A stretch of DNA of 55,339 nucleotides from a virus. Position 1 is the stretch's first letter. Each line of letters starts with the position of its first letter. The stretch is taken from the IMG/VR virus record IMGVR_UViG_3300042731_003053, positions 1 through 55,339 of that record. The stretch is one strand, 5' to 3'. This document shows, in pieces, positions 15,820-24,022 of the stretch. The position numbers and the translations under genes are program-made. Under the pieces are notes generated by a model. The model saw only the letters and a list, made by a program, of their open reading frames with translations. It was not told the origin of the DNA and ran no database searches.

Positions 15820-16367
15820 TGTCCTTCCATCCTTTCTATGGCTGCGTTCAACCGCCGCGTGAATTCGATTTTCATGTCGACCAATTCCTCCCGTGAAAAG
15901 CCGCGCACCGTGGCTTTCACTTGCCTGAGTCGTTCAATCTCTTCGAGTCCCCTGACGTGCTCCATCCACATTCGGAATGACTGCGGGGCTCCGTCCTCGA
16001 AGACGTTGCACCGCGCGCATTGAGGGGCAACATTGGCCTCCTCGAAGAGTACAGAATTCCGGCGGGACGCCAGAAAGTGCCCCGTGTGCATTCCGCCAAA
16101 TCGTCCCGTCCCGCCGCTCCACGGCCCGACTTTCCCGCAAGTGACGCAGACCACTTTTCCGACGTCTCGGAGTATCTGTACAACCTCGACACCATCAACA
16201 ACAGCAGGCGTTTTGCCGGCGGGTTTTGCTCCGGCTTCTGCCCGAATCATCTGTTGAAAGACTGGCGCGACGTACTTCCGGCAGTAGGTGCCGGTGGTGT
16301 ACTGCCGGGCCTTTTCAAGCATCCTATTCCGCGCACGCTCTTGCTTTTCTTCCGCTGATAGTGCCAT
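15816..16367 (-). CDS. ninG: NinG-like recombination protein
   Basis: 183 residues. CVTCGK, GGMHTGHFLASRRNSVLFEE and NVAPQCARCN are the zinc and conserved motifs of the lambda NinG (Rap) family of Holliday-junction/D-loop nucleases. GGAGGG lies upstream. It fits with the exonuclease set at 19.8-22.8 kb. Confidence 0.85.
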   Translation of the reverse strand: MALSAEEKQERARNRMLEKARQYTTGTYCRKYVAPVFQQMIRAEAGAKPAGKTPAVVDGVEVVQILRDVGKVVCVTCGKVGPWSGGTGRFGGMHTGHFLASRRNSVLFEEANVAPQCARCNVFEDGAPQSFRMWMEHVRGLEEIERLRQVKATVRGFSREELVDMKIEFTRRLNAAIERMEGQ

Positions 16368-16385
16368 CCTTGCGGCCCTCCGTTG

Positions 16386-16811
16386 CTATCCGTGGTGACA
16401 GAATTCATCCTCGCGTTTGTCGTAGTCGGCCCATACGAGTTGTTTGGCTTGTGTGAAGTCCCAGTCGATGTACGGTAGAACGTGCTTGAGCCTCGATAGC
16501 CTGTCCGAATACTGCCGAATCGCAGCCAGCATGCAGGCCGGACAGCCTTCAGCGACTTCCGACAAGTGATTCGGAATAACGATTGGCACGCCGTTGTCAT
16601 CCTCTTTCGCTTCCAACTGATCCCTTCGTAGAGCTGCCATCAAAATTGATATGTGCTCCGGTCCATCGTAGTTCTCGACAAACCGACACATCCCGCATCG
16701 CCGATCGGGATTCATCGTGCAATGGCGTTCGTGGCTCGCAATATGGCCGCCACTGCAACCAGACTTGCCGCAGTGCTCGCAGTAGAATCGCCATACCTTT
16801 TTGCGTTTCAT
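16386..16811 (-). CDS. Zinc-finger protein, many cysteines
   Basis: 141 residues from ATG 16811 (GGAGGG upstream). It starts MKRKKVWRFYCEHCGKSGCS and continues with HERHC, then CGMCRF and GCPACM: at least three metal-site elements, the first finger-like. No family recognised. Confidence 0.72.
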   Translation of the reverse strand: MKRKKVWRFYCEHCGKSGCSGGHIASHERHCTMNPDRRCGMCRFVENYDGPEHISILMAALRRDQLEAKEDDNGVPIVIPNHLSEVAEGCPACMLAAIRQYSDRLSRLKHVLPYIDWDFTQAKQLVWADYDKREDEFCHHG

Positions 16812-16863
16812 GTGGCCCTCCGTGTCAGATCCGTCTAATGTTAGCCGTTGATAGGTCGTTCTT

Positions 16864-17091
16864 TCATTGCCATTCCTTGGGTGGTGCTGCGGCTGGAAGA
16901 AACGTCGCCTTCCACTCAGCACAAATTTTTCTCGGGAACCAGTTATTGTCCTGGAATTGGCACACGAACTTCCGCCCGTGGTGAAGTCCGGTGCGCACGA
17001 GTGCAGTACGCCACTTCCCTCGCGGCTTCAGCTTGAAACGCATCCACCACCATTCGGATGAGTCGTCGGGCCATTCGAGTGGTTCGGTCAT
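16864..17091 (-). CDS. Small Trp-rich protein
   Basis: 75 residues from ATG 17091 (overlaps the mini-gene stop by four bases). It starts MTEPLEWPDDSSEWWWMRF; C-terminal part basic then Pro/Ala-rich. No family recognised. Confidence 0.65.
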   Translation of the reverse strand: MTEPLEWPDDSSEWWWMRFKLKPRGKWRTALVRTGLHHGRKFVCQFQDNNWFPRKICAEWKATFLPAAAPPKEWQ

Positions 17092-17159
17092 GAGGCGGCC
17101 ACTTCCTTGTCCAATTCGTCCGCGCTTCCGTTGGCGAGTAATTCGTTCAGGGTCTTCAT
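17088..17159 (-). CDS. 23-residue mini-gene
   Basis: Tiny frame starting MKTLNELLANGSADELDKEV with an excellent ribosome site (AAAGGAG, eight bases before ATG 17159) and a four-base overlap with the next gene. It may act as a leader that couples translation, or as an amphipathic peptide. Confidence 0.55.
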   Translation of the reverse strand: MKTLNELLANGSADELDKEVAAS

Positions 17160-17171
17160 GGGTTACTCCTT

Positions 17172-17402
17172 TCACACTTCAAATCGGTTTTGTTCTTCTG
17201 GGCTCAGCTTCTCGAATCGCTCCCACGCGGGCCAGAAGCTCTTCGGAATGCGCACCCTCGCTTCCCACGTCTGGCGATTCAACGGCACAGGGCCGAAGTA
17301 CCTATGCACCTCGAAGAAATGCCCATCGTAGTCGTAGGTCTTGCCTCCAAGGCACAAAATTCCAGTTGTGCCATCGCGGCATTTGATTGCCACACAAGGC
17401 AT
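17172..17402 (-). CDS. Small hypothetical protein
   Basis: 76 residues with GAGAGGAG upstream. Beta-rich beginning (MPCVAIKCRDGTTGILCLGG), then FFEVHRYFGPVP and a helical end. No family recognised. Confidence 0.7.
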   Translation of the reverse strand: MPCVAIKCRDGTTGILCLGGKTYDYDGHFFEVHRYFGPVPLNRQTWEARVRIPKSFWPAWERFEKLSPEEQNRFEV

Positions 17403-17420
17403 GAGTTGCTCCTCTCGTGT

Positions 17421-17726
17421 CTAAATCTGGAGCCTGTCACGCGCCATCTCGATGCGGGCAGACATGCTCCGAATACGGCTGATGCCTTCGGCGATATAGC
17501 CGGCAACATCGCAAAAAGGTTCCGGATCTTTTGCTTCATTTCCGCAGGGCGTGCCTGTTGGATGGTCTGGCCCCATCACTGGCTCGATGCGCGTGACCAG
17601 CGTTTGAATCCGTTGGTCCAGCATGTCCATTTCCTCCCGAAGCGATCCGAAGAGGCATTCAATCCTTGATGCTTCATGGACAGGTTTATCCTGTCTGCAA
17701 TCATCGCAGTGTGTCGTAACGCTCAT
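17421..17726 (-). CDS. Small helical protein
   Basis: 101 residues from ATG 17726 (AAGGAG upstream). It starts MSVTTHCDDCRQDKPVH, so one CxxC, then a long helical segment (REEMDMLDQRIQTLVTRI). The frame stays open for another 147 codons upstream, but without a ribosome site and over other genes. Confidence 0.68.
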   Translation of the reverse strand: MSVTTHCDDCRQDKPVHEASRIECLFGSLREEMDMLDQRIQTLVTRIEPVMGPDHPTGTPCGNEAKDPEPFCDVAGYIAEGISRIRSMSARIEMARDRLQI

Positions 17727-17821
17727 TTGTGGTTCTCCTTTCGTGTCCCCAGGCGAATAACCAGCAGGCCGATTACAAGGCCGCCAAGTACGCCCAAGAG
17801 TGATTGAATGTTTGGGTCCAT
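17723..17821 (-). CDS. 32-residue single-span membrane protein
   Basis: GGAG lies upstream of ATG 17821, which overlaps the preceding TAA (TAATG). One membrane span (SLLGVLGGLVIGLLVIRL) is followed by a positively charged tail, so the C-terminus should face the cytoplasm. Confidence 0.6.
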   Translation of the reverse strand: MDPNIQSLLGVLGGLVIGLLVIRLGTRKENHK

Positions 17822-18018
17822 TATTCGCTCCAACCAGGCGGACCATAGGTAGCAGCCTCGCCGGTGCAGCACGCGCCGCACATGCCGGATTCGGCGAATC
17901 CTCCTTGCTCGAATAGCGGAGCGTTGCAGACGATGCAGCGTCCGAATCCGGCGTCTCTCGGTTTTCGTTTCCGCTTTCGCTTCTTCTTCCGCTTCGGTTG
18001 ATTCTGCTTGTTGTCCAT
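17821..18018 (-). CDS. Lys/Arg-rich zinc-ribbon protein
   Basis: 65 residues. An N-terminal Lys/Arg tract (residues 8-21) precedes CIVCNAPL and CGACC elements of a single zinc site. The basic tail suggests nucleic-acid binding; this is inference. Confidence 0.7.
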   Translation of the reverse strand: MDNKQNQPKRKKKRKRKRKPRDAGFGRCIVCNAPLFEQGGFAESGMCGACCTGEAATYGPPGWSE

Positions 18019-18030
18019 GTCTCGCTCCCG

Positions 18031-18303
18031 TTAGTGACAGCGGCAAAGCCCGCCATTAGCCGCGTAAGGTCCGTTCGGTCCAGGCGGGTCTTCCGAGTTG
18101 TAGTGCTCTCCTGGAATTCCATACCAGTTCTCTCCGTCCCCACAGCAGTCGCACACGGACACGTCATGGTCTTCGTGCTCGCTAATCCAGGTGAGTATTA
18201 GCGAGTGGTCTCCCGTGTCGTCGAACAGTGATAGGTGGGCGTCGTCAATCTGGTGCAGATTCAGGAATCCGGTTCCATCGCATCTCGTGCAGGTTGTCGC
18301 CAT
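18031..18303 (-). CDS. DnaJ-type zinc motif protein
   Basis: 90 residues from ATG 18303 (GGAG upstream). It opens MATTCTRCDGTGFLNLHQ, a CxxCxGxG element like those of DnaJ, followed by CDCCGDGENW and a terminal CRC. Such small proteins are common in phages, with no known role. Confidence 0.7.
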   Translation of the reverse strand: MATTCTRCDGTGFLNLHQIDDAHLSLFDDTGDHSLILTWISEHEDHDVSVCDCCGDGENWYGIPGEHYNSEDPPGPNGPYAANGGLCRCH

Positions 18304-18433
18304 ATCTCGCTCCAAAATATGCAGCGGCGGGCCGCCTCTCCCTTTGCGGCTTCGCCCCCATTGTTGACGTTCGGGCCGAATTCGGCCGTCCCTTGCGAGA
18401 GCGCTGTCACGCCGCCGCCGCTGCTAGGTCTCC

Positions 18434-18847
18434 TCAAAAGTACAAGGCCGCCAAATACCATCCCGGCTCACCTTTCGGGATGTTGAAGCGGTCACAGAAT
18501 TCGTGCAGGTAGCGTTTCGCTTCCTCGTGAGGAACAGCCAGATCGTCGACCGTGATCAATTTCAGCTTGTCCCACCACACCTTCTTCTCGTAAGCCGGGC
18601 AATGCACGTAGTATTGCTGGCAACCCTCACCACCGCTCCAGGTGACTTCGACATGTTGCGGTGTTTGCTCGTAAGCAGCGTTCTTATTCCTCCACTCGTC
18701 CCATTCGGGCGTTTTGTAGTTGCTCCTGTCCTCTGGCGACGGCGGGCGGTGCTCCTTGTTCCAAATGTCGCTCAGCTCGCAATCGTCGACGGTCAGTGTT
18801 GGGACCGGGAACCCGTAGAACAGTATTCCGTTTGGGTCTGTGGACAT
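18434..18847 (-). CDS. Hypothetical phage protein
   Basis: 137 residues from ATG 18847, which is nine bases after AAGGAG; an ATG nine bases earlier directly abuts the ribosome site and is less likely. Trp/Tyr-rich and acidic. The ~130 bases between it and the next gene contain a 14-bp palindrome at 18374-18387. Confidence 0.72.
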   Translation of the reverse strand: MSTDPNGILFYGFPVPTLTVDDCELSDIWNKEHRPPSPEDRSNYKTPEWDEWRNKNAAYEQTPQHVEVTWSGGEGCQQYYVHCPAYEKKVWWDKLKLITVDDLAVPHEEAKRYLHEFCDRFNIPKGEPGWYLAALYF

Positions 18848-18965
18848 CGAATTCATCTCCTTGTTAGTGAACGGCCAGCCAGACGCCTAGGGCCGAACCT
18901 GCAAGTGGTCAATGCGCCGAAACGCCGAGCAGGGACCTGCTGGCCGAATTGGTTTATGCCGCCAC

Positions 18966-19055
18966 CTATCTGGTTGGTGAATCCTCTTGCATGTATAGCG
19001 CCATGAAGCACCTCCTTTTGATGCGGCGGCGGCGTTGGTTACGTGCCCTTTCCAT
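18966..19055 (-). CDS. 29-residue Arg-rich mini-gene
   Basis: ATG 19055 follows GGGGAG. The product is strongly basic at the start (MERARNQRRRRIKRR). An internal ATG in the same frame has AAAAGGAGGTG ahead, so an 11-residue form may also be made. It overlaps the 20-residue gene at 19039-19101. No family recognised. Confidence 0.45.
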   Translation of the reverse strand: MERARNQRRRRIKRRCFMALYMQEDSPTR

Positions 19056-19101
19056 CTTTAGCTCCCCAGGGTGTTATCCTCGGAATAGGGTCTATGGGCA
19101 T
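19039..19101 (-). CDS. 20-residue mini-gene
   Basis: MPIDPIPRITPWGAKDGKGT, with a full-strength ribosome site (GAAGGAGGTGAT) and an ATG overlapping the upstream TAA (TAATG). Either a functional peptide or a translation relay. Confidence 0.45.
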   Translation of the reverse strand: MPIDPIPRITPWGAKDGKGT

Positions 19102-19391
19102 TACACATCACCTCCTTCGTGCGACACTTGGCCGCATGGTTTTCCGTAGTTGCGAATGTATTCCTTCGCCTCTTCCCGTGTGACCTGTTTGTCTTCCCAA
19201 TCCAGCCAGATTTCATCCATGAAATCCATCGCGTCGATTAAAGCTTGTTTCTGCTCTGTCGTATCGCGTTGGCACATGGCGCTCAAGCTAACGCCGTAAT
19301 CGCCCCACTTCTGCACCGCAGCTATTGCGTCGTCTGTTTCGAGGTTCCACGATTTCAGTGAACCCCATTTCAGTGTCACGCTATTAGGCAT
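19101..19391 (-). CDS. Hypothetical phage protein
   Basis: 96 residues from ATG 19391 (AAAGGA upstream), starting MPNSVTLKWGSLKSWNLE. Helical, with a region (QALIDAMDFMDEIWLDWEDK) suggesting a small helical bundle. No family recognised. Confidence 0.7.
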   Translation of the reverse strand: MPNSVTLKWGSLKSWNLETDDAIAAVQKWGDYGVSLSAMCQRDTTEQKQALIDAMDFMDEIWLDWEDKQVTREEAKEYIRNYGKPCGQVSHEGGDV

Positions 19392-19532
19392 GGCTAGTCC
19401 TTTCGTGTTAAGTTTCCCGGTCCGTCGATAGGCCGCGTGCCGGGTCACGCAATACAAGAGGCGTTTTTTGAGTGTTTGATCGGAGGCGCCTCCTCCGCCT
19501 GTTAACGGGCTCTGACGGCTTGCCCGCGTCGG

Positions 19533-19781
19533 TCAAATCGAATCGCTCGCCCGCTCTAACGCGAAGCGAATAATCCTCCACTCCCATTCCGACAACGTGG
19601 CGTTTATCGCCGTCGTCAGTTCGTCTTGCTGTTCGGCCAGCTTGCGGATATCAATGGGTTCGCGTCCGCCAAGCACTCCGGTCACGCGGTCGTGCAGGGT
19701 GTCAATTGCCTCCAGAATGGCTTGCGCATTCGCTCGCGTTCCCCATTCCGGATCGTAGGCGTCTGATATTGGTCCTGGCAT
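19533..19781 (-). CDS. Small helical hypothetical protein
   Basis: 82 residues with GGGAGG upstream. Amphipathic helices throughout (RANAQAILEAIDTLHDRV). About 140 bases follow before the next gene, containing a 12-bp palindrome GGAGGCGCCTCC (19482-19493) of unclear use. Confidence 0.7.
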   Translation of the reverse strand: MPGPISDAYDPEWGTRANAQAILEAIDTLHDRVTGVLGGREPIDIRKLAEQQDELTTAINATLSEWEWRIIRFALERASDSI

Positions 19782-19815
19782 GAATTCCTCCCGCTAGATT
19801 CTCGTGTTGGATGGA

Positions 19816-20595
19816 CTACTCCCCAATCTCCTTAATCCGCGCGTCGCACATCGCTAGCACGACTTCCGATAGCGACTCCGTGCAGTCGTCGTTGGCCATC
19901 ACGTCGCCAGCAATCGTATTCACGGCCGCCGGAGTCTTGCACTTGGCTAGCAAAGTCACGAAGTTGTACCGCCTCTCCAATGTCTCTTCCAGGGTCTCTG
20001 GCTTGTCGGGCTCCAACGATTCTTGCGACTTCAGTATCCGAAGCCTCTTTGCGTAAGGTGGACGCAGGCAATCCTGTATAGCCTTGCGTTTCTCCTTGAG
20101 AGTCGCCGCGTACCCGTTGAGGTCTTCTAGTGTCTTGGCTGCGTCTATGGCCTTTGTGGTGGACGCAACGAACTTCACTTCCTCAGCAGAGAACGTGTCG
20201 AGCGGGTCAACTGTCACCTCCGCTTTCTTTCCCTTGGTCATCGTGAGTGTGTATGTTTTCCGTGACGCTATTCCGGATAGGTGACTGATGCGAATGCCGC
20301 CGACTTTCACGCCGCCGAACTTCACTTCAGGATCGCAATACAGCTTCAATCGTTGCCCTATCCAGTCCTTGGCGTACTCTGAGTAGGAAACCGTGAGGAC
20401 ACGCAGCATCGTCTTGCACGGCTTGTAGGGCTTGTGTCCCTCGATCTCGACGTTGATAGGCTGTTCCCGGTTACCTCGCTTGACGCCCGTGATGGTGACC
20501 ACGATAGGACCGGTCAGAAGGTCGTCTGCATTGATCTGGTCGCTTCTTGGTTCGATAGCCTTCCTGACGTCCTCGGGTGTTGGGTTCTCACTCAT
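19816..20595 (-). CDS. Conserved phage protein of the recombination module
   Basis: 259 residues from ATG 20595 (GAGG upstream). The N-terminal ~110 residues (LLTGPIVVTITGVKRG, then YAKDWIGQRLKLYCDPEVK and GGVKVGGIRI) match a phage family that commonly sits beside lambda-type exonucleases. The C-terminal half is helical and lysine-rich. A role in single-strand DNA binding or annealing is plausible from position only. Confidence 0.75.
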   Translation of the reverse strand: MSENPTPEDVRKAIEPRSDQINADDLLTGPIVVTITGVKRGNREQPINVEIEGHKPYKPCKTMLRVLTVSYSEYAKDWIGQRLKLYCDPEVKFGGVKVGGIRISHLSGIASRKTYTLTMTKGKKAEVTVDPLDTFSAEEVKFVASTTKAIDAAKTLEDLNGYAATLKEKRKAIQDCLRPPYAKRLRILKSQESLEPDKPETLEETLERRYNFVTLLAKCKTPAAVNTIAGDVMANDDCTESLSEVVLAMCDARIKEIGE

Positions 20596-21247
20596 CGTCA
20601 AACCTCACATTGGTTGTGGATGGGCCAGCAGACACAATCGCGTGCCGTTCCCTCTTGACGGACTCCTCAATCCGCTTGATCTCCCGCAACAGTTCAAGCA
20701 AACAGTCTGCTATCTTGGTGTGGTACTCGTAGTCCGGCAGCACCCTTAGAAGAAACGGTGTTAGTTCAGGATGGAAGGCGTAGAAGTCGCACCACTTCCT
20801 GCCACTAATGAACAAGAGCCCTTGCACCTGCGGCTTGTACTTGACTGGTAGTTCTCCGCTTGCGTGGTAGCTGATGAGCGTTTCCGGCTTGGGGCACTTA
20901 ATCTCGATAAGACCGTCATCACCTACCAAGCCATCGGGAGAGCCACCGTAGGCGTCGGTGTTGTCCGGCAAGATGAAACCGACGTCGGTGACTTCCAATC
21001 CAGTCTGAAGCGTGTAGGCGTGCTTGGCGTTGGGTTCCATCTCCGTGCCCCAATCCATCCAAAAGTTAGGCGAGTCCTCGACGTAGACGCCTAATCGCTT
21101 GGCAACAATTTTAGCGGCGTAGTCCGTCGCCTGCTTCGAGTAATCACCGCGGGTGGGCGTGATAAATTTGTCGAATTCACTGGCGGTAGGACGGTTCCGC
21201 CAGCGTTCCCATTCTTCCGTTTGCTGTTGGCAGTTGACTATTCTCAT
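20588..21247 (-). CDS. YqaJ/lambda-type exonuclease
   Basis: 219 residues. Family motifs: RPTASEF (19-25), GTEMEP (67-72), GSPDG with Asp105 and IEIK with Glu115 and Lys117, then KPQVQG. This is the PD-(D/E)xK core of the lambda Exo/YqaJ family, which resects double-strand ends for recombination. It overlaps the neighbouring genes at both ends. Confidence 0.92.
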   Translation of the reverse strand: MRIVNCQQQTEEWERWRNRPTASEFDKFITPTRGDYSKQATDYAAKIVAKRLGVYVEDSPNFWMDWGTEMEPNAKHAYTLQTGLEVTDVGFILPDNTDAYGGSPDGLVGDDGLIEIKCPKPETLISYHASGELPVKYKPQVQGLLFISGRKWCDFYAFHPELTPFLLRVLPDYEYHTKIADCLLELLREIKRIEESVKRERHAIVSAGPSTTNVRFDDE

Positions 21248-21468
21248 GTCTCTTCGTCTCCGAAAATGTGTTCCTCGACATCGCCGTCATCTGCCCTTAG
21301 TCGCGCCCGATGTATACGATACTGGTTCGTCCGTTTCTCTTGGTGGCTGGCCTTGCAGGACTTCGAGCAGAATCGCGCCCAGCCACGATTCACGTCTGCC
21401 ACGCGGGCAGTGAAGCGACCGCCGCACCACTTGCAGATTCGTTCTGTTGTTGCGCCTCGCTGGGTCAT
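21244..21468 (-). CDS. Small treble-clef-like zinc protein
   Basis: 74 residues. CKWCGGRFTARV, then GWARFCSKSCKA, is a widespread phage zinc motif (CxxC...CSxxC). The ATG overlaps the upstream TGA. It lies between the exonuclease and the ATPase. Confidence 0.78.
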   Translation of the reverse strand: MTQRGATTERICKWCGGRFTARVADVNRGWARFCSKSCKASHQEKRTNQYRIHRARLRADDGDVEEHIFGDEET

Positions 21469-22766
21469 CACTTTGCCTTTCCATCCTCAATGACAATGGC
21501 GCACCGCTCCTCGTCCGAATCGCCGCGTGTGACCATTTCCACGATCATTTGGAAATCGTTCTCCTTGAGCGTTTCCTCAAGCGCAGCGAGAGTATCAAGG
21601 TCCAAGTCACTACCACCCTGGCACACCAATAGCCGAAGGTCTGGATTCAGCGCCATGCCGATTCTGGCGCTTACCGTGGTGCGAGTGCTCTTGCACGCCT
21701 GCTCGATCGGCAGGCCCTTGTAGCTCACACCGCCATCGCAGAATGACAGCCCGTCGACCGGCCAATCAGCAGACTCAAGGGCTGCCTGCTTCTTGTCGTC
21801 GATTGCTTGAATCTGCGCCGTGAGTTCGTCGGAACGCTTCTTAGCGGCGTCCGCTTCCGCTGCCTTTTCTTTGCGGGCGGCGTTCTCGCGAACCTTGCGA
21901 TTGGTCTCCTCGGCCGATTCGATTTGCGAGGCGATCTCTTCCGTGTTCGCCAGTGGCATTGAATCAGCGTCCTTTCGCAATCGCGACTCAAGTTCTTTCG
22001 CCTCCTCTACGAGCTTTTGCTTTTCCAACACCACCTGCTTGAGGCGGTCGATTTCGGCGATGGTTTCCCGCACTTCGCGCTCACGGTCTGCCACTGAGTA
22101 GCCAGCAGAAGCCGCCGCACTATCCGCGTCCCGCTTCTTCGCATTGTGCTTTCGACGCGTCTCCAGTTCCGCGACCAATTCCGACACGCGCACCTCTTCA
22201 CTTGGGGCATCGGGATAGTGCGTCATGCCGGCTAATTGAGAGTCAAGCCGCTTGACGTCCCGATTGACTCCGGTGCGTTCCTCGAATAGTCGTTTTCGTT
22301 CAGCTTCGTCCTCGGCGAAGTCCAGTCCGAGAAGGTCTTGAAGCATTGACCGTTTCGCCTTGGCGTCCATGTGGTCGAACGCGAGCGGGTCGAATGCCCG
22401 CATTTGGTAGAGCCGCGTCAGCAAATCGCGAGGCTTCGATATCATGCGGCCCTTGTCATCCTTGATTCGGAATTGCTCGACAACGCTGTCGTCCTTCTGG
22501 CGCCTAAGGAACAACTCCACGGACAGCGTTTCGTCATCCCCTTCGAGCTGGACCTTGACCCAGCCCTCTTTTTCGCCCTCCTTCAAGGCGACTTCGGGGT
22601 AATCCATTCCCTTCCGGCCGCAAAGGGCCATCTGTAGCGCAGTCAGGGCAGAAGTCTTGCCCTGGTCGTTCGCGCCGCCAACCAGGAACAGGTGATAGCC
22701 ATCCAAGTCGAATTGGATGTCCGATACACGAAGCACATTATGTGCCTGATATGTTACGAGTCTCAT
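21468..22766 (-). CDS. RecF/SMC-like ATPase with coiled coil
   Basis: 432 residues. The Walker A is GGANDQGKTS (30-39), in the AAA_23/RecF class. A long coiled coil follows (about 150-340). The C-terminus has LRLLVCQGGSDLDLDTL, where a normal Walker B (hhhhDE) would be expected; the acidic pair is displaced or lost. Phage relatives pair with nucleases as Rad50/SbcC-like repair units. Here the exonuclease two genes on may be the partner. Confidence 0.85.
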   Translation of the reverse strand: MRLVTYQAHNVLRVSDIQFDLDGYHLFLVGGANDQGKTSALTALQMALCGRKGMDYPEVALKEGEKEGWVKVQLEGDDETLSVELFLRRQKDDSVVEQFRIKDDKGRMISKPRDLLTRLYQMRAFDPLAFDHMDAKAKRSMLQDLLGLDFAEDEAERKRLFEERTGVNRDVKRLDSQLAGMTHYPDAPSEEVRVSELVAELETRRKHNAKKRDADSAAASAGYSVADREREVRETIAEIDRLKQVVLEKQKLVEEAKELESRLRKDADSMPLANTEEIASQIESAEETNRKVRENAARKEKAAEADAAKKRSDELTAQIQAIDDKKQAALESADWPVDGLSFCDGGVSYKGLPIEQACKSTRTTVSARIGMALNPDLRLLVCQGGSDLDLDTLAALEETLKENDFQMIVEMVTRGDSDEERCAIVIEDGKAK

Positions 22767-22778
22767 GGGTTTCTCCTT

Positions 22779-22982
22779 TCAGAATTCATTCTTAATCACC
22801 TCCTCGATAATCTCCTTGGCTTCCTCACGGCTGAATCCGTAGAATTCAAGCGTGACGAACAATGGCGATAGGGTCTCTGTGCCTCGCATGACTTCCACGT
22901 ATGGGTCAAATTCTGGAGGCTCCCTATTCGCCGGCTCTCGCCACTGGGCCTTGTCTTCGGGGTCTTCGGGGCGATCAATCAT
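22779..22982 (-). CDS. Small acidic hypothetical protein
   Basis: 67 residues from ATG 22982. Pro-rich acidic N-terminus, and C-terminal helix SREEAKEIIEEVIKNEF. It overlaps the gene before it by eight bases. Confidence 0.68.
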   Translation of the reverse strand: MIDRPEDPEDKAQWREPANREPPEFDPYVEVMRGTETLSPLFVTLEFYGFSREEAKEIIEEVIKNEF

Positions 22983-23172
22983 CGTGTCGCCTCGCAATCG
23001 CCAAATCTCGTCGAAGCCTATACTCTCTCCTGTGGCACTCGCTTAGCTGTGCATCACGTACTGCTACGTCCCGGCTGCGCAACCACCACGCCAGCGCGCC
23101 GTTGAGTGCGGCGCCTATTGCAGCCGCAAAGGACGCAATAGAAATCAGTGTTCCGATGTGTATCTCAATCAC
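22975..23172 (-). CDS. 65-residue membrane protein
   Basis: GTG start (23172) with AGGAG upstream. One N-terminal span (GTLISIASFAAAIGAALNG), then a basic cytoplasmic tail. The shape resembles phage spanin/holin-class mini proteins but gives no firm assignment. Confidence 0.65.
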   Translation of the reverse strand: MIEIHIGTLISIASFAAAIGAALNGALAWWLRSRDVAVRDAQLSECHRREYRLRRDLAIARRHDD

Positions 23173-23473
23173 CGCGAATCTCCTCAGAATCAGGCCACCC
23201 AGCCCGCTTGTGCAATTCAGAGGCGACTCGCATTGCAGGCGTCAACTCACGTGTCCGAAATGCCTTGTATCCAGAGCGCGTTGTTACGGTCATTCCTTCG
23301 CGCAATCGAGTCGCCCGCCAAATCACGCAGTATGGTTCGTCTCCCGGCAGGCAGTCAAATTCACTGCGGACGTGTCCCGCGTCACGATTCGCGGTCGCAA
23401 TCAGCGTCGTGTAAGGCACCAGCGTGATTCCTCGGAGCCAGCACCAGAATCGTGTTTTAAGTGCCGGTTTCAC
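23165..23473 (-). CDS. Hypothetical basic protein
   Basis: 102 residues from a GTG (AAGGAG upstream). Basic, with DEPYCVIWRATRLREGM. No family recognised. It overlaps both neighbours. Confidence 0.66.
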   Translation of the reverse strand: MKPALKTRFWCWLRGITLVPYTTLIATANRDAGHVRSEFDCLPGDEPYCVIWRATRLREGMTVTTRSGYKAFRTRELTPAMRVASELHKRAGWPDSEEIRGD

Positions 23474-23759
23474 CGCGTAGCTCCTTTTCTGCTTGGGCTA
23501 TGAGGCCATCGACGGTGGATGACAGCCCGTAGGTGAATATGTCTGTATCTCCGTCCCATAATCGCCTGACCCATTCGAGCAATTCCCTCGCCGTTTCCTG
23601 CGAAATCACCCCGCGTCTATGCTCGTCAGGCGTCAGGGGTAATTCCGGCCCGTCATTCGCTTCCGGCGGCGGTCCCTGGTTGCTCACTGTGTCGGCAATG
23701 GTGACGAATTCGGGCTCGGGCTGAAATCCGGTGCGCTGGTTGCGAATTGGGTCGGTCAT
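23457..23759 (-). CDS. Hypothetical phage protein
   Basis: 100 residues with AAAGGA upstream. Pro-rich N-terminal half, and helical C-terminal half (ARELLEWVRRLWDGD). The ATG overlaps the upstream stop (ATGA). Confidence 0.68.
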   Translation of the reverse strand: MTDPIRNQRTGFQPEPEFVTIADTVSNQGPPPEANDGPELPLTPDEHRRGVISQETARELLEWVRRLWDGDTDIFTYGLSSTVDGLIAQAEKELRGETGT

Positions 23760-24022
23760 GACTGGTCCTTTCCTGTGGCTTTGGCGATGGCGGCGCGGGC
23801 CTTCGTGCCCGTGTCTTCGAGAATGTCTGGTGATTCCAGCAGCACGTTTTGCAACGCTTCCAGCAGGTCCGGTGCGGCGGCGATATGACGGGCGTTAGTG
23901 TCGTCTCCCTCGTAACAGTGGACCCATGCGACCGTGTCACCGTCACTGTCAACGATTTCCTGCTCATGCCCGTAAGAACAGTGGTCAACATCGCCGAATT
24001 CCCATTGCTTTGATTCACTCAC
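23756..24022 (-). CDS. 'AAPDLLEAL' phage protein family
   Basis: 88 residues from a GTG (24022). NARHIAAAPDLLEALQNV and ARAAIAKATG are typical of a very common, small phage protein of unknown function. The GTG overlaps the upstream mini-gene stop. Confidence 0.78.
   Translation of the reverse strand: MSESKQWEFGDVDHCSYGHEQEIVDSDGDTVAWVHCYEGDDTNARHIAAAPDLLEALQNVLLESPDILEDTGTKARAAIAKATGKDQS

Noticed and set aside
19482-19493. GGAGGCGCCTCC palindrome as a terminator
   Set aside because: No T-tract on either strand directly after it, and the stem has no loop.
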